Shown here: positions 45,006 to 56,340 of the stretch, piece by piece | How positions within the stretch are numbered: the stretch's first letter is position 1 | Layout of the letters: every line of letters starts with the position of its first letter | NCBI GenBank assembly: GCA_031002005.1 | Contig: CM061914.1 | Span: forward strand, 16,850,148-16,914,147 | Direction of reading: 5' to 3' | From: Vandiemenella viatica | Taxonomy: Eukaryota > Arthropoda > Insecta > Orthoptera > Morabidae | Length of the DNA: 64,000 nt | Position numbers and translations under genes: made by a program | Notes under the pieces: model-generated | Seen by the model: only the letters and a program-made list of their open reading frames with translations | The model's database searches: none | What the model was told of the DNA's origin: nothing

Positions 45006-45654
45006 TACCTGAGGAAATTGTCTGAAGAGAAACTAATACTAATAAAGGAAAACAAACAGACAGCCAATCAGATAAAAAATCAGAATATCACGTTCGTCTC
45101 TTGTCTCTGAGCTCAACATGTTGTTCCGTACATAAAAAACGCACACGCACTCATGAGAGGATAGGTTTTAAGAAGGGTTGGGCAGGTATAAGGCAAATGG
45201 GGGTAGGTATGGGCAGTATAGGTTAAACAGAGCTTTAATTGTACAGAACATACAGCAAACAACGGGAACAAATACTTGATGAGGAGACATATATTTTTGT
45301 GCAGTTTCATTCGCCCGAGAACCAGAGAGAATCCATAGACCGTAAACTCACGTCACCCTCCCTTCTCCTCCACAGCCGTCAATAGATTTTGCTCTATTGC
45401 CATACCGAACCAGCCTTTCTGATCAAAAATCAATGACAAACTCTAAAAATTTGAGAGCTCACACTCGCTGAGGCACTACTTCCATCTGCTAGACGTAAAT
45501 ATGAGCATACTTTACTCCCCACTGGTGCGTCCAATAGAGGAAGCATGCTCTTAACACAGTAAAGGCGAAGCTGTCACTTTCCACATCCCTCGCCTCGGCA
45601 CGGATGAATATTTGGTCCTAATTTACTCTATTTAGCTACGCATCCGTCAATAAA
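45006..45654. other. Unassigned DNA
   Basis: No supported feature; the short frame at 45113-45310 has no family signature. Confidence 0.35.
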
Positions 45655-46715
45655 TTAACTGTCAGGGCACCAAAAGAAAAGTACGTATTCCGTTTAAATT
45701 GACATAATAATTATTAATTACTTAGATTTGTTTATTATTCGTTTGATGTAAAAGTATTCGTTAAAATGTTTTCTTGAGTGTCCTGTTACTTAAATCATTA
45801 CTTCGTTTGAACTAAAGTTGTTTCTCACTGATTTGCAATCTATACAGCCTAGACTACAATTAAATCTAATATCACCTGTCATGACGTAGGTTGTTAAGAT
45901 TTTTTTAATTTCCTCTGCTTTTACTGATCACATATTGCAGCCGTATGTATCTGCAATAGCCATTCAACCGTTGTAACATCGATCTGAACCACGGACAGCA
46001 AAAAAGGAAAACGTAAGAACCCGTGAAGATTCTTTATTTAGTTTATATCGAGCTGCATTGTTTCCACTAAAATATGATACAGCACGTGTATTAATATGCG
46101 TGTGATTAAAGTATTGTTTCTCTGGCGGCAAGTTCAGCATGGTATGTGGTAAGGTTTAAATACAACCTAGACCATTCTGGCAGCGGAAACCTTTTGTTAC
46201 AGCGCAAGGCAATAATAATTACATTCTGCTTTATTTTATAACAATTCTATTTAGTTAAGCAATTTCTAAGAAATGAATTGCCAGAACACTGAAAGAAAAG
46301 TATGTATTTCGTTTAAATTGGCATATTAATTATCACTTGCTTTTTTTACTGAAATTATTACTTGGTTTGAATGAATCTCGATCTATGCGGCGTAATCCAC
46401 AATTAAATATTACGTGGCATAACGTAAGTTGTTAAGATTTATTTTTAGCATCCTTCGTTTTCACTGGGGACAAGACAGATAATAAAGAATGATGTAAGAA
46501 CACGTGAAGATTTTGGATGATGTTTATATCGCGATGCATGATGACACTGACATGCGATATAGGGAATATATTAATTCACGTGTGACTGAAGCTTTGATTT
46601 TCTGGCGCAATATTAGCGGAGATTGTAGTTAGGCTGAAATGCAACCTGAACCAAGCTGACAACTGAAACTTTTTGCTACAGCACAAGGGACGAAAAAAAA
46701 AAAAAAAAACTGTCA
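45655..46715. repeat. Diverged tandem duplication of a ~500-600-bp unit
   Basis: Unit 1 (about 45660-46235) and unit 2 (about 46273-46695) share ordered blocks: gaaaagtacgtattccgttt / gaaaagtatgtatttcgttt; atgacgtaggttgttaagat / ataacgtaagttgttaagat; acgtaagaacccgtgaagat / atgtaagaacacgtgaagat; and aaccttttgttacagcgcaa / aactttttgctacagcacaa. No coding frame persists in either unit. Unit 2 ends at an A run. Confidence 0.8.
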
Positions 46716-47930
46716 AGAGCTGCATCTTTTGTTTTCTATTGCACCAGTTCTCTCATCTTTCTTTCTAAATTATCAGGGAAAGATTTTTTGTCCTGCTTAA
46801 AAGATTCCATAATTCATTGATACTGTTTTGGATAGTGAATAACAGAAAAGTCTGGTAAAGTTTATTGCACAGCGCCATTTCACAACGCACCTTGAACTGG
46901 AAATAAGACTTTAGCAAGCAGTACAATTAAAAGTGCAATGAAACTCACATAGAAGAAAATTAGATTTATTTTACCAACGAGATGTATGGTGATCCGAATC
47001 AAAACACCTCCACGTAGCCCAGCGTAGCTTTCTACCATTTCCCTCCCTCGGCCAGCCTTCTCCCCCCCTCCCCCCAAATCACGCCCCCCCCTTTGATGGT
47101 GCGATGTAGTTGATGCAATATTACTTATAGTTACCAGAGGACTGAAAAAGAGCCACAGCAGTCAGTTCTATAAATGATGTGAGATAAACAGGGCTGAAAA
47201 TAACAGGCCACGGGTGGGTAAGTGGATGAAAAGACTGGTATTTGGAACGGCCATTATGAAGACCCCGCATCTGCTTGGACTGATTTCGAGAATCCATGGA
47301 ATAGCAAAATATCGATGGCCGGAGATTGAAGCCTCGTCCTCTCGAATGCTAATCCTGAACTTTGCTGGGTTTTAGTTGCATGTATTCTAAATCTTATTAC
47401 ACAGTTAGTTTGTTTGCGTCACGCGGCGTGGGGGTGTGTGTTGGCTCCGACAGTTACTCTGGTGACGTAGGCATCACGGCGCCAGCTGAATCACTCGCTC
47501 AGCTGCTATGATTCAGTCGAAAGCAGTGACGCCGAGACTTTGTGTTCCGTCACAAAGACGAATACGCCGAATCTGCGAATAAATGTGACGACGAAGTGTT
47601 AATTAATTGCGTTTACTAACTTTTTGTCTCACATGTTTTATGAAAGGAAAGTCTGTACTTTCTGACATAAAGACACTGTTCCCCTGAGAAGGTAATCAGA
47701 CACTGAAATATTAAGCACTAACAAAATAGAATCCAATAAATTGAATTAGGATGATAAGAATATGAACACAATAGCAAATAATTTCCCATCTGCTTCACAA
47801 ATTGCATAGATAGCAGAAGAAGGGATCAAAATTTTGAAAAGCACTAACGACAAGCAAAACAGCAAATTGTTCATTGATTCTGCTATTTCAGAGCGTAACC
47901 CATTAAAAATATTACAAATGCTCCATAATT
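46716..47930. other. Unassigned DNA with a family A SINE relic and a GC-rich block
   Basis: 47262-47360 (minus) is a decayed SINE A piece (attccatggattctcg, cttcaatctccggcc). 47400-47600 is CpG-richer with aataaatgtgacgacga at its end, perhaps a promoter or a solo long terminal repeat, but no paired copy is in the window. Confidence 0.4.
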
Positions 47931-48360
47931 CGAAAATACCAACTATGGAAGCCAGTAAATAAATTTAAGTAGATAGCCAAATAGCGGTCTAGACAAAGAG
48001 TCGAATGAAAAAAGTATCTAAAAATGAAACTAGCCTCTCAATTAGCATAAAATCAAAGACACTACTGGCAAATGCAAAAACAAGATGCTACAATACTGTT
48101 ACAAAACCAGAATTTCCAGATTATACAAAATGGAGAAACTGATGAATAAGAAAAAATGATAGAGTAATTTTGAGAAAAATATCTCATCAAGAGAAAAACA
48201 GGAAATGAAATTGAAGAAAAGAAGGAATAAACATCTATATTTGAAAAACACTCCAAACTAACAAAAACTGATTTTTATGGACACTTGGTGTGAATGGATG
48301 GGGAAAATCTAAGAAAAGTACTACTTGATTATTTTGATACAATCATAACACACTGCCACT
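47930..48360 (+). mobile_element. Decayed LINE C-terminal tail
   Basis: Plus-strand remnants read VILRKISHQEKNRK, then SKLTKTDFYGHLV and MDGENLRKVLLDYFDTII. This resembles the 'rRLkFYGHLxRMdxnRLtKkIFDYF' tail of one insect LINE group. Stops interrupt it. It abuts the RTE copy that begins at about 48455. Confidence 0.45.
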
Positions 48361-48454
48361 GAATTTAACACCCAAACGGTATCTGACGACCTGTAATTCT
48401 GTCGAATTCCGCGTTGAACGATAATTTCTTTCTGGGTAAAGAGTCCACTCAATC

Positions 48455-49629
48455 TGGTGAGGAATGCTCAGGAAGCAGCCATCAGAATGGATATTCTACG
48501 AGTCGGATTAGCGCAGGTAGGTAAGAAAAGAAAAAAAGACAGGTTAAGTGGGAGGACGCACAGGATTTCTGGTCTTCGGAACACATATTAACTAGCACAC
48601 ACGCTGTCTGTAGTGAACAAGAAAGTAAGGAAACTGGTGGCTTATTACGAACTGTTTAGTGGCAAGATTATTTCGATGAGAGTCGAAAGTAAGCCTGCTG
48701 CAACCAAGCCATAGGAAGACATTGCACAAATAGAGAAAATATATGATTAAATTGAAGAATTAATCCAATACGAGAAGGGTAAGGGAAATTTAATAATTAT
48801 GAGTGGTTGGAATACGTTAGTGGGAGAAGGAAAAGAAGGACGTTTTGGTCTAGGATAAAGAAATGAGCGAGGAAGCAGGTTGTTAGAATTTTGTAAGAGA
48901 TATAAACTGATTGTGGCTAATACACTATTTCAGAATCATGCATGAAGGATATAAACCTAGAAACAACCAGAGGATATACGAATATATCAGATAGATTAAA
49001 TCATGGTCATATATTCGGGAATCAAGTTCTAGACTGTAAAGCATATCCAGGAGCTGACATAGATTCATACGAGAATCTAATAGTTACGAGGCGTAGGCTG
49101 AAATTCTACAAAATAAGGAACACCCCTTCAAAACGGACTGGAAGTGAATAAACTGAAACCATTTAACATGATAGACAAATGGAGGATGTGGATCTAAAAA
49201 ATAACTCTGAAAGGAGTTTAATCGAGGACGAATGGAATGCACTAAGAGAAATAATCAACGCTGGAAAAGAAACATTAGGACAATAACCCTGAATGGATCA
49301 GAGGAGAAGGCACAAAAATACTCAGGAGGAATCGGAAGAGAGCAATACATAAATTGTAGAAATAAAATAAATATGAAACGCAAGAAAGCACAAGAAGAGT
49401 GGCTGCAAGAAAAAGTACGAAGAAAAAGAAAAGGAAATGGTCGTAAGTAAACTAGATGTAGTCTATAGGAGGATCAAACAAAACAGTGGAGAATTGAATA
49501 AAAGATGTATAAACATTAAAGTCGCTGATGGAAAACCTCTTTTAAGCTCAGAAGTTAGAGAATCGATGGAAGGAATACACAGAAAAACTGAATGATGCTG
49601 ATGATTTCAACAACAGTGTACTGTAAAAA
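48455..49629 (+). mobile_element. Decayed RTE LINE, left part
   Basis: Plus-strand copy of the RTE family, diverged by many substitutions and small indels. Landmarks are ggaagcagccatcagaatgg (equivalent to 61480), endonuclease pieces around 48780-48930, the frame 48942-49151 (RGYTNISDRLNHGHIFGNQV, CKAYPGADID) and a linker at 49200-49620 (IGREQYINCRNKINMKRKKA). It is cut at 49624-49629 by a composite insertion and resumes at 53270. Confidence 0.85.
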
Positions 49630-50344
49630 TGATTGTTTAAAAAAACATAAAAACCGCCTTCAAAAAAAGCACTAAAAATTTTAAAATAACTTTATACCTT
49701 GCCTAGGAGAAAGTAAATCTAAATGGTCAATATTTTACATTACTGTCATTGAAATTTTTACATTAATTAGTTTTTTTTGGAGTCGGTGCCAGCTGTCACA
49801 TCGCGAAGATTGAATTACTGAACCGAGGCGACACGGGGAGTACGAACAAAAATTCCCATTCTTTTACAGCATGTCGTGAGGCAGATAGCGTTATTGCGGG
49901 AGACAGCTTAAGGAAACAAATTAATAGTATTTTAATCTGTGGCTCGGCCTTATTGGTCATCCAGGCATATCTCTGGCGCTACAGTGTCAGTTTGTAGGCT
50001 GCCTCCTGCAGTAAACGATTTACAGTTAGCATAATATCGGGGTATCATCTGTATGTTTCAGTTTTGTTGAAACATGTTTCTTGCATTAATTGTAGGTAAG
50101 CAGTAAGATGATTTTTTATGTATTATTGTTATTCATTATTGTTTTTATCTTTTTGTTTTTCTTGCTTTCGCTGGCACCGACTCCAAAAATAACTAATTAA
50201 TGTAAAAATTTCAATGACAGTAATGTAAAATATTGACCATTTAGATTTACTTTCTCCTAGGCAAGGTATAAAGTTATTTTAAAATTTTTAGTGCTTTTTT
50301 TGAAGGCGGTTTTCATGTTTTTTTTAAACAATCATTTTATTTTT
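49630..50344. repeat. 715-bp palindrome with ~165-bp near-identical arms
   Basis: The left arm (about 49630-49792; tgattgtttaaaaaaacata ... ggagtcggtgccagc) is the reverse complement of the right arm (about 50171-50337; gctggcaccgactccaaaaa ... ttaaacaatca) with only a few differences. The loop is about 380 bp and contains a GC-richer stretch (gaggcagatagcgttattgcg). It resembles foldback-type elements. Confidence 0.88.
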
Positions 50345-50839
50345 AGATTTTTAGTGGTATTATAATTTGTTTTGTATTTTAATTATACCGCAGCAGTTCC
50401 CATTTTGCAAACTTTCTGGTAGCTCAGGGATTAAAGCGCTTGCTTTCAAAGAAGAATTCTGTCTTTATATACCACAACAACTTCCAGAACGGTGTGAATT
50501 GGGTGTTGTGTTTAGGAATGTCAGTTAACATTTTGGTCCAGGCTATGTTTCGATCGTATCATAACATCTGTTAAAGCAGCTGGACGATAACCAAAACATG
50601 TAACTTCTGGGTATTAATACATACCACATACAGAAATCTGTCTCTGGAATATATCTGTTTGCTCCGGCATCACACAGAAAATATAGATTTTTGATTGATT
50701 TTCACAACGTGAAAGCTTGGGATCCAGTTGAAATCTGAAGTACATGTTGAGACATTACGACACATTTATTTTATAAATATTATGCCATGACTTAAAAATA
50801 GTTTAATTGATTTTGACGGGATTTAAAACTGTGAATTTT

Positions 50840-53130
50840 TGTAAAGAACATTGAAAATTAAAAGGGGTGAGGGTAAAGGGGAAGAGGGATTGGGCTTTTG
50901 TATACCAAAGGTAGACTGCCTTTTCTGATTGATTTAAAGTATAGGTGTGTAAATTTCTATTGATATCAGATAAAACTGTAGGTATGTATAAAAAACAATT
51001 AATGGATGTGGGGACGAAGGGTAATTTGGTTTTTGTAAAACTAGTTAGGGCACTATTTTTCTCTTTGTTTTAAAGTATACACGGGCAAATTTCCATCGAA
51101 ACCAGATAATAACTGTAGCACTGTGAAAAGAAAATTTGCAAAAAATAAATGGGGTAAGGGAGTAAGTGGTAGGGTTTTGTAAACAGAATGTAGACACTAT
51201 GTTTCTCTTTGTTTTTAAGTATAAATGTGCAGTGTTCCATGGAAATCTGATAAAACTGTGGATATCTATAAAGAACATTGGAAATTATGAGGGGTGGGGG
51301 TAGAAGGGAAGAGGGGTTGGGCTTCTGCAACCTAATTAAAGAATACGTGTGCAAATTTCCTTCAGAATCAGATAGAAACTGTAGACTAAAGGATGGAAAG
51401 GACGCAGCAGAGTTTGGACTCTCGAAACCAAATGTAGACAGTATTTTTCTGTTTGTTTTGCAGTATACATGTACATACTTCCTTCAAAATCAGAAAGAAT
51501 CGGTAGCTTTGTATAAAAAACATTGACAGTAAATAAAGGGATAGAAACGGGGAAAGGGTTTGCGTTTTTGTGAAAGTTATGTGGACAATATTTTTCTTTT
51601 TCTATTTGTTTTAAGATATACGCATGCGAAGTTCCACCGAATCGGATTAAAATGTGGTTTTTGTACAAATATTAAGGGAAGGGGAGCTAGGATAGTTTTT
51701 TTTGGTCATAAAAATTATATATAGGCATATATATATACCAACTTTCATAAAGATCGGTCAAATGGTGTCGACTGTAGCTTTCTAAAAAGAAATTGACAAA
51801 AATCAGGGGGTGGAAACGGGGAGAGGGGTTCAGTTTTTGCAAACCAAGAGTTGGCGTTATTTTTCTCATTGTTTTATAGTAAATATTTTCTAAATTCTGT
51901 CTACACCGGATAAAAACTGTGGTTGTATATAAAAAGTAAGCGGTTTAATGGGGAGAGGGGGTGGTTTGTAGATCTTTCGGTTAGACATCTTCTTCGTGAA
52001 AAAAGACATATAAGCACCAACTTTCATGGTAATCGGTCAGACGATCGCGAATGTAGCTTTTTATAAAGAACATTGACAAAACTTAATGGGGTTGAAGGAA
52101 GTAAAGGAGTTGAGCTTTGGCAAACCAAATGTTGACAGGAATTTTCTCTTTGTTTTAAAGTATACATGGGCAAAGTTCAATAAAAATCAGATAAGAAACG
52201 TAGATTTCTATAAAATTAAGGAGTGTAAAGGGAGATATGGGGTGGTTTTTTTATTTATTTAATTTTTGTCAGAAAGCTTCTCCATGAAAAATTACATGTA
52301 TATGCCAACTTTAATGGAGACCAGTTAAATGGTGTCGACTGTAGCTTTGTATAAGGAACATTGGTAAAAATTTAGGGGGTGGATAGGGGGGAAGGGCTTC
52401 AGTTTTTTTAAACCAAAAGTTGACAATATTTTTCTCTTTATTTTTGACTATGCATGTCCAAAGTTTCATCGAAATAGGATAAAAAATGAGGGTTTGTATA
52501 AAAATTAAGGGATGAAAAGGGGAGAGGGGTGGTTTTTTATTTATTTATTTTTTGTTCAGATTGTCCATGAAAAATTACATGTATATGCCAACTTTGATGA
52601 TAATCGGTCAAACGGTGTCGAGTGTAGCTTTTTATGAAGAGCATTGACAATAATTAAAGGGGTGGAAGGAGGGAGGGGGTTGAGCTTTGGCAGATCAAAT
52701 GTTGACAGGATTTTTCTCATTGTTTTAAAGTATACGTGGGCAAAGTTCAATAAAAATCAGATAAGAAATGTAGGTTTCTATAAAATTAACGGGTGTAAAG
52801 GGGAGAGGATTTTTTTTTTTTTTTTTTTTTGTTCAGATACCTTTTCTATGAAAAACTACATGTAATTGCCAACTTTAATGGAGATCAGTTAAATGGTGTG
52901 GACTGTAGCTTTGAATAAAGAAAAATTGGCAAAAATTAAGGGGGTGGATAGGAGGAGAGGGGTTCAGTTTTTTTAAACCAAAAGTTGACAGTATTTTTCT
53001 CTTTATTTTTGGCTATATATGTCCAAAGTTTCATCGAGATCTAATAAAAAATGTGGATTTGTATAAAAATTAGGGGGCGGAGGGGGTAGAAGGGGTGGTT
53101 TCTGAATTAAATTCATATGGGACCACTTTG
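50840..53130. repeat. Satellite-like tandem array, ~140-bp unit with ~283-bp dimer
   Basis: Units contain a tttctctttgttttaaagta block, ccatcgaaatcagataaaaa and a G-rich gggagaggggttgggctttt block. In the left half unit spacing is about 120-150 bp. In the right half a higher-order dimer appears: the gtgtcgactgtagctt block ends at 51780, 52069, 52347, 52630 and 52911, i.e. every 278-289 bp. About 16-17 units in all. Short open frames inside are periodic artefacts. Confidence 0.85.
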
Positions 53131-53269
53131 GAGGTATACCCTATCCACTAAAAAAATTTCACTTAAATCGGTTCAAAATTGGTGAAGATATCGCTGAACA
53201 TACAAACAAAAAAAAAAAAAAAATACAGACGAATTGAGAACCTCCTCCTTTTTTGAAGTCGGTTAAAAA

Positions 53270-53871
53270 GAAGGCGTTATAGACATTGGTGACTTTGGAG
53301 ATTTTGTTTTAAGAGCAGAATTTGATAGAGCTTCGAAAGATCTGAACTCAAATAAGGTGGTTGGAATCAAAATATTATTCAAACTGATATCAACCAATTA
53401 TGAAACAGGAGACATTCAAACCGATTTTAATAAAAGTATGATCGTCACACTTTCGAAGAAATCACAAGCTGAGAAATGTCAGAACAGGAGTAAGAAAGAA
53501 CTTTTCAAAATTATGTGTGGAGCACATCACTTTATGGTAGCGAAGCATGGACTTTACAAGAAACAAAGAAAATTGAAGCACTTGAAATGTGGTGGTATAA
53601 AAGGAAGCTGAGAATTAAGTGGACTGATATATTACGAAATGTTTCGGAAATAGTAGGTGGGGAATGAAGTTTGTGGAGAGTTACAAAAAGAAAAGACAGG
53701 ATTTAAGACATGCAGGGATGGATAATTTGTTAGTGAAGGGAAGAACATAATATATGAAGCAAATAATGGAGAAAGTGGAATTTAAGGGGTATGTCGAGAT
53801 GAAGAGACAAGACAGGAAGGGACGGAGGATTACATCAAATCAGTCGAGAGACTGATGATTAAAAAAAAAAA
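53270..53871 (+). mobile_element. Decayed RTE LINE, right part, with catalytic core deleted
   Basis: It continues 48455-49629 from the codons for 'EGDVDIDDLGD' onward. The frame 53357-53611 reads KLISTNYETGDIQTDFNKSM, then KKSQAEKCQN, and jumps directly to SKKELFKIMCGAHHFMVAKH, equivalent to 'RKNFLKLYVWSTALYGSE'. The part holding RT motifs A to C (about 800 bp in the copy at 61057) is missing. It ends with gactgatgatt plus poly(A). Confidence 0.88.
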
Positions 53872-54347
53872 ACATGAGTGTGATCAGCGTGTAAAGGCCT
53901 TTTTGTAATTACGAAAGTACCTTTGTGGTAGTATAAATTAAGTTTATTTCGTTTATAAAGACAGTAGATAATGTGCCGTTGAATGGGGGAGGAATTTAAC
54001 ACTCCAATTATAAAAGATAATTTAAAAAAAATAAAATGTGGTAATTGATAGTAAAATAATAATAACTTGCGTTCTGTTTCCCGTAGATCAGTTAATGATT
54101 GGAGTGTATACAGGTGACATTACTATCTTCTGCCGCAGAGTGTAGAGGCATACAGACACAAATATGGTAATACCTGCACGGTTGAAATCATTCGGCTAAT
54201 GTTGCAGCTACCACCGGGTTGACCTTGACAGGTGAGGTCAGGTTTGTTTTTGCTGTTGGCCACTCCGCTTTCCATTTCGCGTACATCCACTGCTGACGAC
54301 AATAGTAAACGAGTCCAAGCATGTTTCTGTTCGACAGAGGGGTAACT
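53872..54347. other. Unassigned DNA
   Basis: A segment at 53980-54040 (gggggaggaatttaacactc) recurs at 60895-60935, a minor shared repeat. Nothing else supported. Confidence 0.35.
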
Positions 54348-54543
54348 TCAGCGTACCGAAGGTCGCCGGTTCGAGTCCGGCCGAGGGCATGGGTGTTTAG
54401 TGTTGTGTCTGTGAATGTCTTGTCCGTCTTGTAGTGTCCTTGTGTCAATACTTGATAGCAAGAAATCACATTGAGCTGGCTGTATAGCCCAGTAGCCGAA
54501 TGCCACTAAAAAAAAAAAAAAAAAAAAAAAAAGAGGGGTAACT
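54336..54543 (+). mobile_element. 5'-truncated tRNA-derived SINE, family C, with 12-bp duplication
   Basis: The element is 54348-54531: a B box (ggttcgagtccggccgag), a body (gaatgtcttgtccgtcttgt, tagcaagaaatcacattgag), and a 24-base A tail. agaggggtaact at 54336-54347 is repeated at 54532-54543. The A-box half is absent, so the copy stopped early during reverse transcription. Confidence 0.88.
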
Positions 54544-55658
54544 ATTGATCAGGAGTCAAATCATATACTAAGTAGTAATGGTTACGCCTATAAAATCAAA
54601 GCAATATACTGTTTATGAATTATATTTGAGAAAGACCCCAAATCAACTCGAAGAACTGCACTAACACATTGGCTTCCGTTTGAGGTGCTCCTCATGTAAT
54701 CCCTTTGGTCCATTCGTGTGTGTGTGTGTGTGTTGTGGTTTAAGGGCGCATTGGTCCATTCACACTCAGAGATGCAACGGTCCGAGAAATTAAGAAAGCG
54801 GTGCATGCGTGACTTTTTTTCAGCCGAAAACCTGTTTGATGGCATAAACGATGGAGCACGTGCGTTGAAAAGAAAGAGGACTATTTTGAAACGATATTCT
54901 TGTTGAATATCTGTTGACGCTTTAATAAGGTCTGTATAACTGCTGCAAGAAATATTATGATTGCATTATAAATAAATGTTGACTCCAAACCGTATAGAAT
55001 ATCCTAAATATTATCCAACGTTATTGCTTATAATTCGAAGTAGACGTTCGGGATTCATCCCCGATGAAACGCCGGAAATTTCTTCAAATGTAAACGTTCG
55101 CAAACAATCGCAGGCCCGCTCACCCTGAGCACCGTGATGGTAAAAAGGAACAACAAACTACGGTGTTAAATGAGAACTTGTGTTGAAGAGGTCTGAGTTT
55201 CTTGATCTTCCTCACTCCACCATTACATAAGTGGTGCCGGTGTTGTAGTTCCTGGTAGAGGATGACATCAGCTCTGTGCCTTGTGCGCCTCAGGGAAAAG
55301 AAACAAGCCACTAGCAGCGAGATCGCGAGGCGAGGCGTGCCTGCAACTATCCACAGAGGTCCTCGGATAATATGAGGGTGTGAGATCAGCTGCGAGATGG
55401 GCGTGTTTCCATAACACATTTGGATTTCGGCGTTCCTTACCCGAAACCAAACGGAGGCGTATCGTCATTGTTTTGGTTTGTATAAAGGCCATTTACCTAC
55501 TAAACACAATAGGTTGCATGCTTGATATTTAGCCAGTTTTTGTATTTTGTTAATTCAAAACCGAAAATCGATTTTTTTTTCGATAAATTATGGCCTAAGG
55601 TGACGCTCTCCATTTTTTCCCTGCCCCAGGTTAAGTTTATAGCTCGTCAGGTATAAGA
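54544..55658. other. Unassigned DNA; one doubtful exon-like stretch
   Basis: A (TG)n run lies at 54717-54732. On the minus strand 55120-55345 follows an acceptor-like tgtggatagttgcag and encodes a hydrophobic stretch (LAISLLVACFFSL) then a basic, His-rich region (ILYQELQHRHHLC). It could be a membrane-protein exon, but no donor or partner is evident. Confidence 0.3.
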
Positions 55659-56340
55659 TTACGATATTTTCATTCTCATCTTTTTTCTCTGGAAAATAAA
55701 GACGCTAATGATCGTAAAACTTGTCGCAAATAGGTCTATCGCGGTCACGAATAGAGCGGCTCTTCTCTGTACTTTCTCTATACTGTCAATCAACCCCTTA
55801 CGAAACGGATCCCAAACGGCACAACAGTAGTCCAAATGTGGACGCACAAAAGATTTGTCTGCTATCTCCTTTGTTTGTTCATTACAATTTTTCAAGATTC
55901 GACCTATGAATCGCAGCCTAGAATTAGCTCTAGCTACTAACGAATTAATGTGTAAATCCCATTTCATGTTCCTTTGCACTGTTACTCCCAAATATTTTAC
56001 AGAATCGACCATATCAATAACTGAACTGTTTACCTCGTATTTCTGGACAATCGGATTCTTTTTGTTAGTTACGCACATTGTCTTACACTTTTTACAATTT
56101 AGTGTAAGTTGCCACTCAGCGCACCATGCCAAAATAATATCCAGATAACGCTGAATTTCTAAGTAATCGGCCAAATTCCTTACTTCCCTATAAATAACCG
56201 CGTCTTCAGCAAACAATCTAAAAATGCTATTCACTTTGCTCCGAGATCGTTTATAAAAATTAAGAAAAGAAGTGGTCGTATTACCTTGGTATATAATGGT
56301 ATTACAGTCACCAATACGCAAAGCAGAGCCTCGAGCTTAA
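55659..56340 (-). mobile_element. CR1/L2-like LINE fragment, post-catalytic RT region
   Basis: The frame at 55659-56321 reads RLFAEDAVIYREVRNLADYL (motif C as FAED, where FADD/YADD is usual), WCAEWQLTLNCKKCKTMCVT, VDSVKYLGVTVQRNMKWDLH and SIEKVQRRAALFV. 5'-truncated just before motif C, so no polymerase core remains. Related to 42600-42960 and, more distantly, 25557-26420. Confidence 0.87.

Larger units (their letters stand above)
49624..53269. mobile_element. 3.6-kb composite element: palindrome plus satellite-like array
   Basis: It occupies 49630-53263 and is flanked by taaaaa at 49624-49629 and 53264-53269, where the host LINE has a continuous A-rich site. Components in order: a 715-bp palindrome (49630-50344), about 490 bp of unique DNA, an array of ~140-bp repeats (50840-53130) and a terminal piece ending gaacctcctccttttttgaa-gtcggt. 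The right end, reverse-complemented (accgacttcaaaaaagg), resembles the accgccttcaaaaaaa motif inside both palindrome arms, linking the parts as one family. No transposase frame. Confidence 0.65.

Noticed and set aside
47400..47640. Possible solo long terminal repeat
   Set aside because: It has an AATAAA-like signal and GC-rich start, but there is no second copy, TG...CA ends or duplication to support it.
50840..53130. CRISPR-like periodic array
   Set aside because: Repeats are ~140 bp, diverged and contiguous, without constant short repeats separated by unique spacers, and the context is insect DNA.
54370..54400. Possible tRNA gene (perfect B box)
   Set aside because: The A-box half is missing and the segment lies within a SINE bounded by a 12-bp duplication.
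55120..55500. Minus-strand membrane-like exon
   Set aside because: Only an acceptor-like site is seen; no donor, start or partner exon. Mentioned in the features as doubtful.
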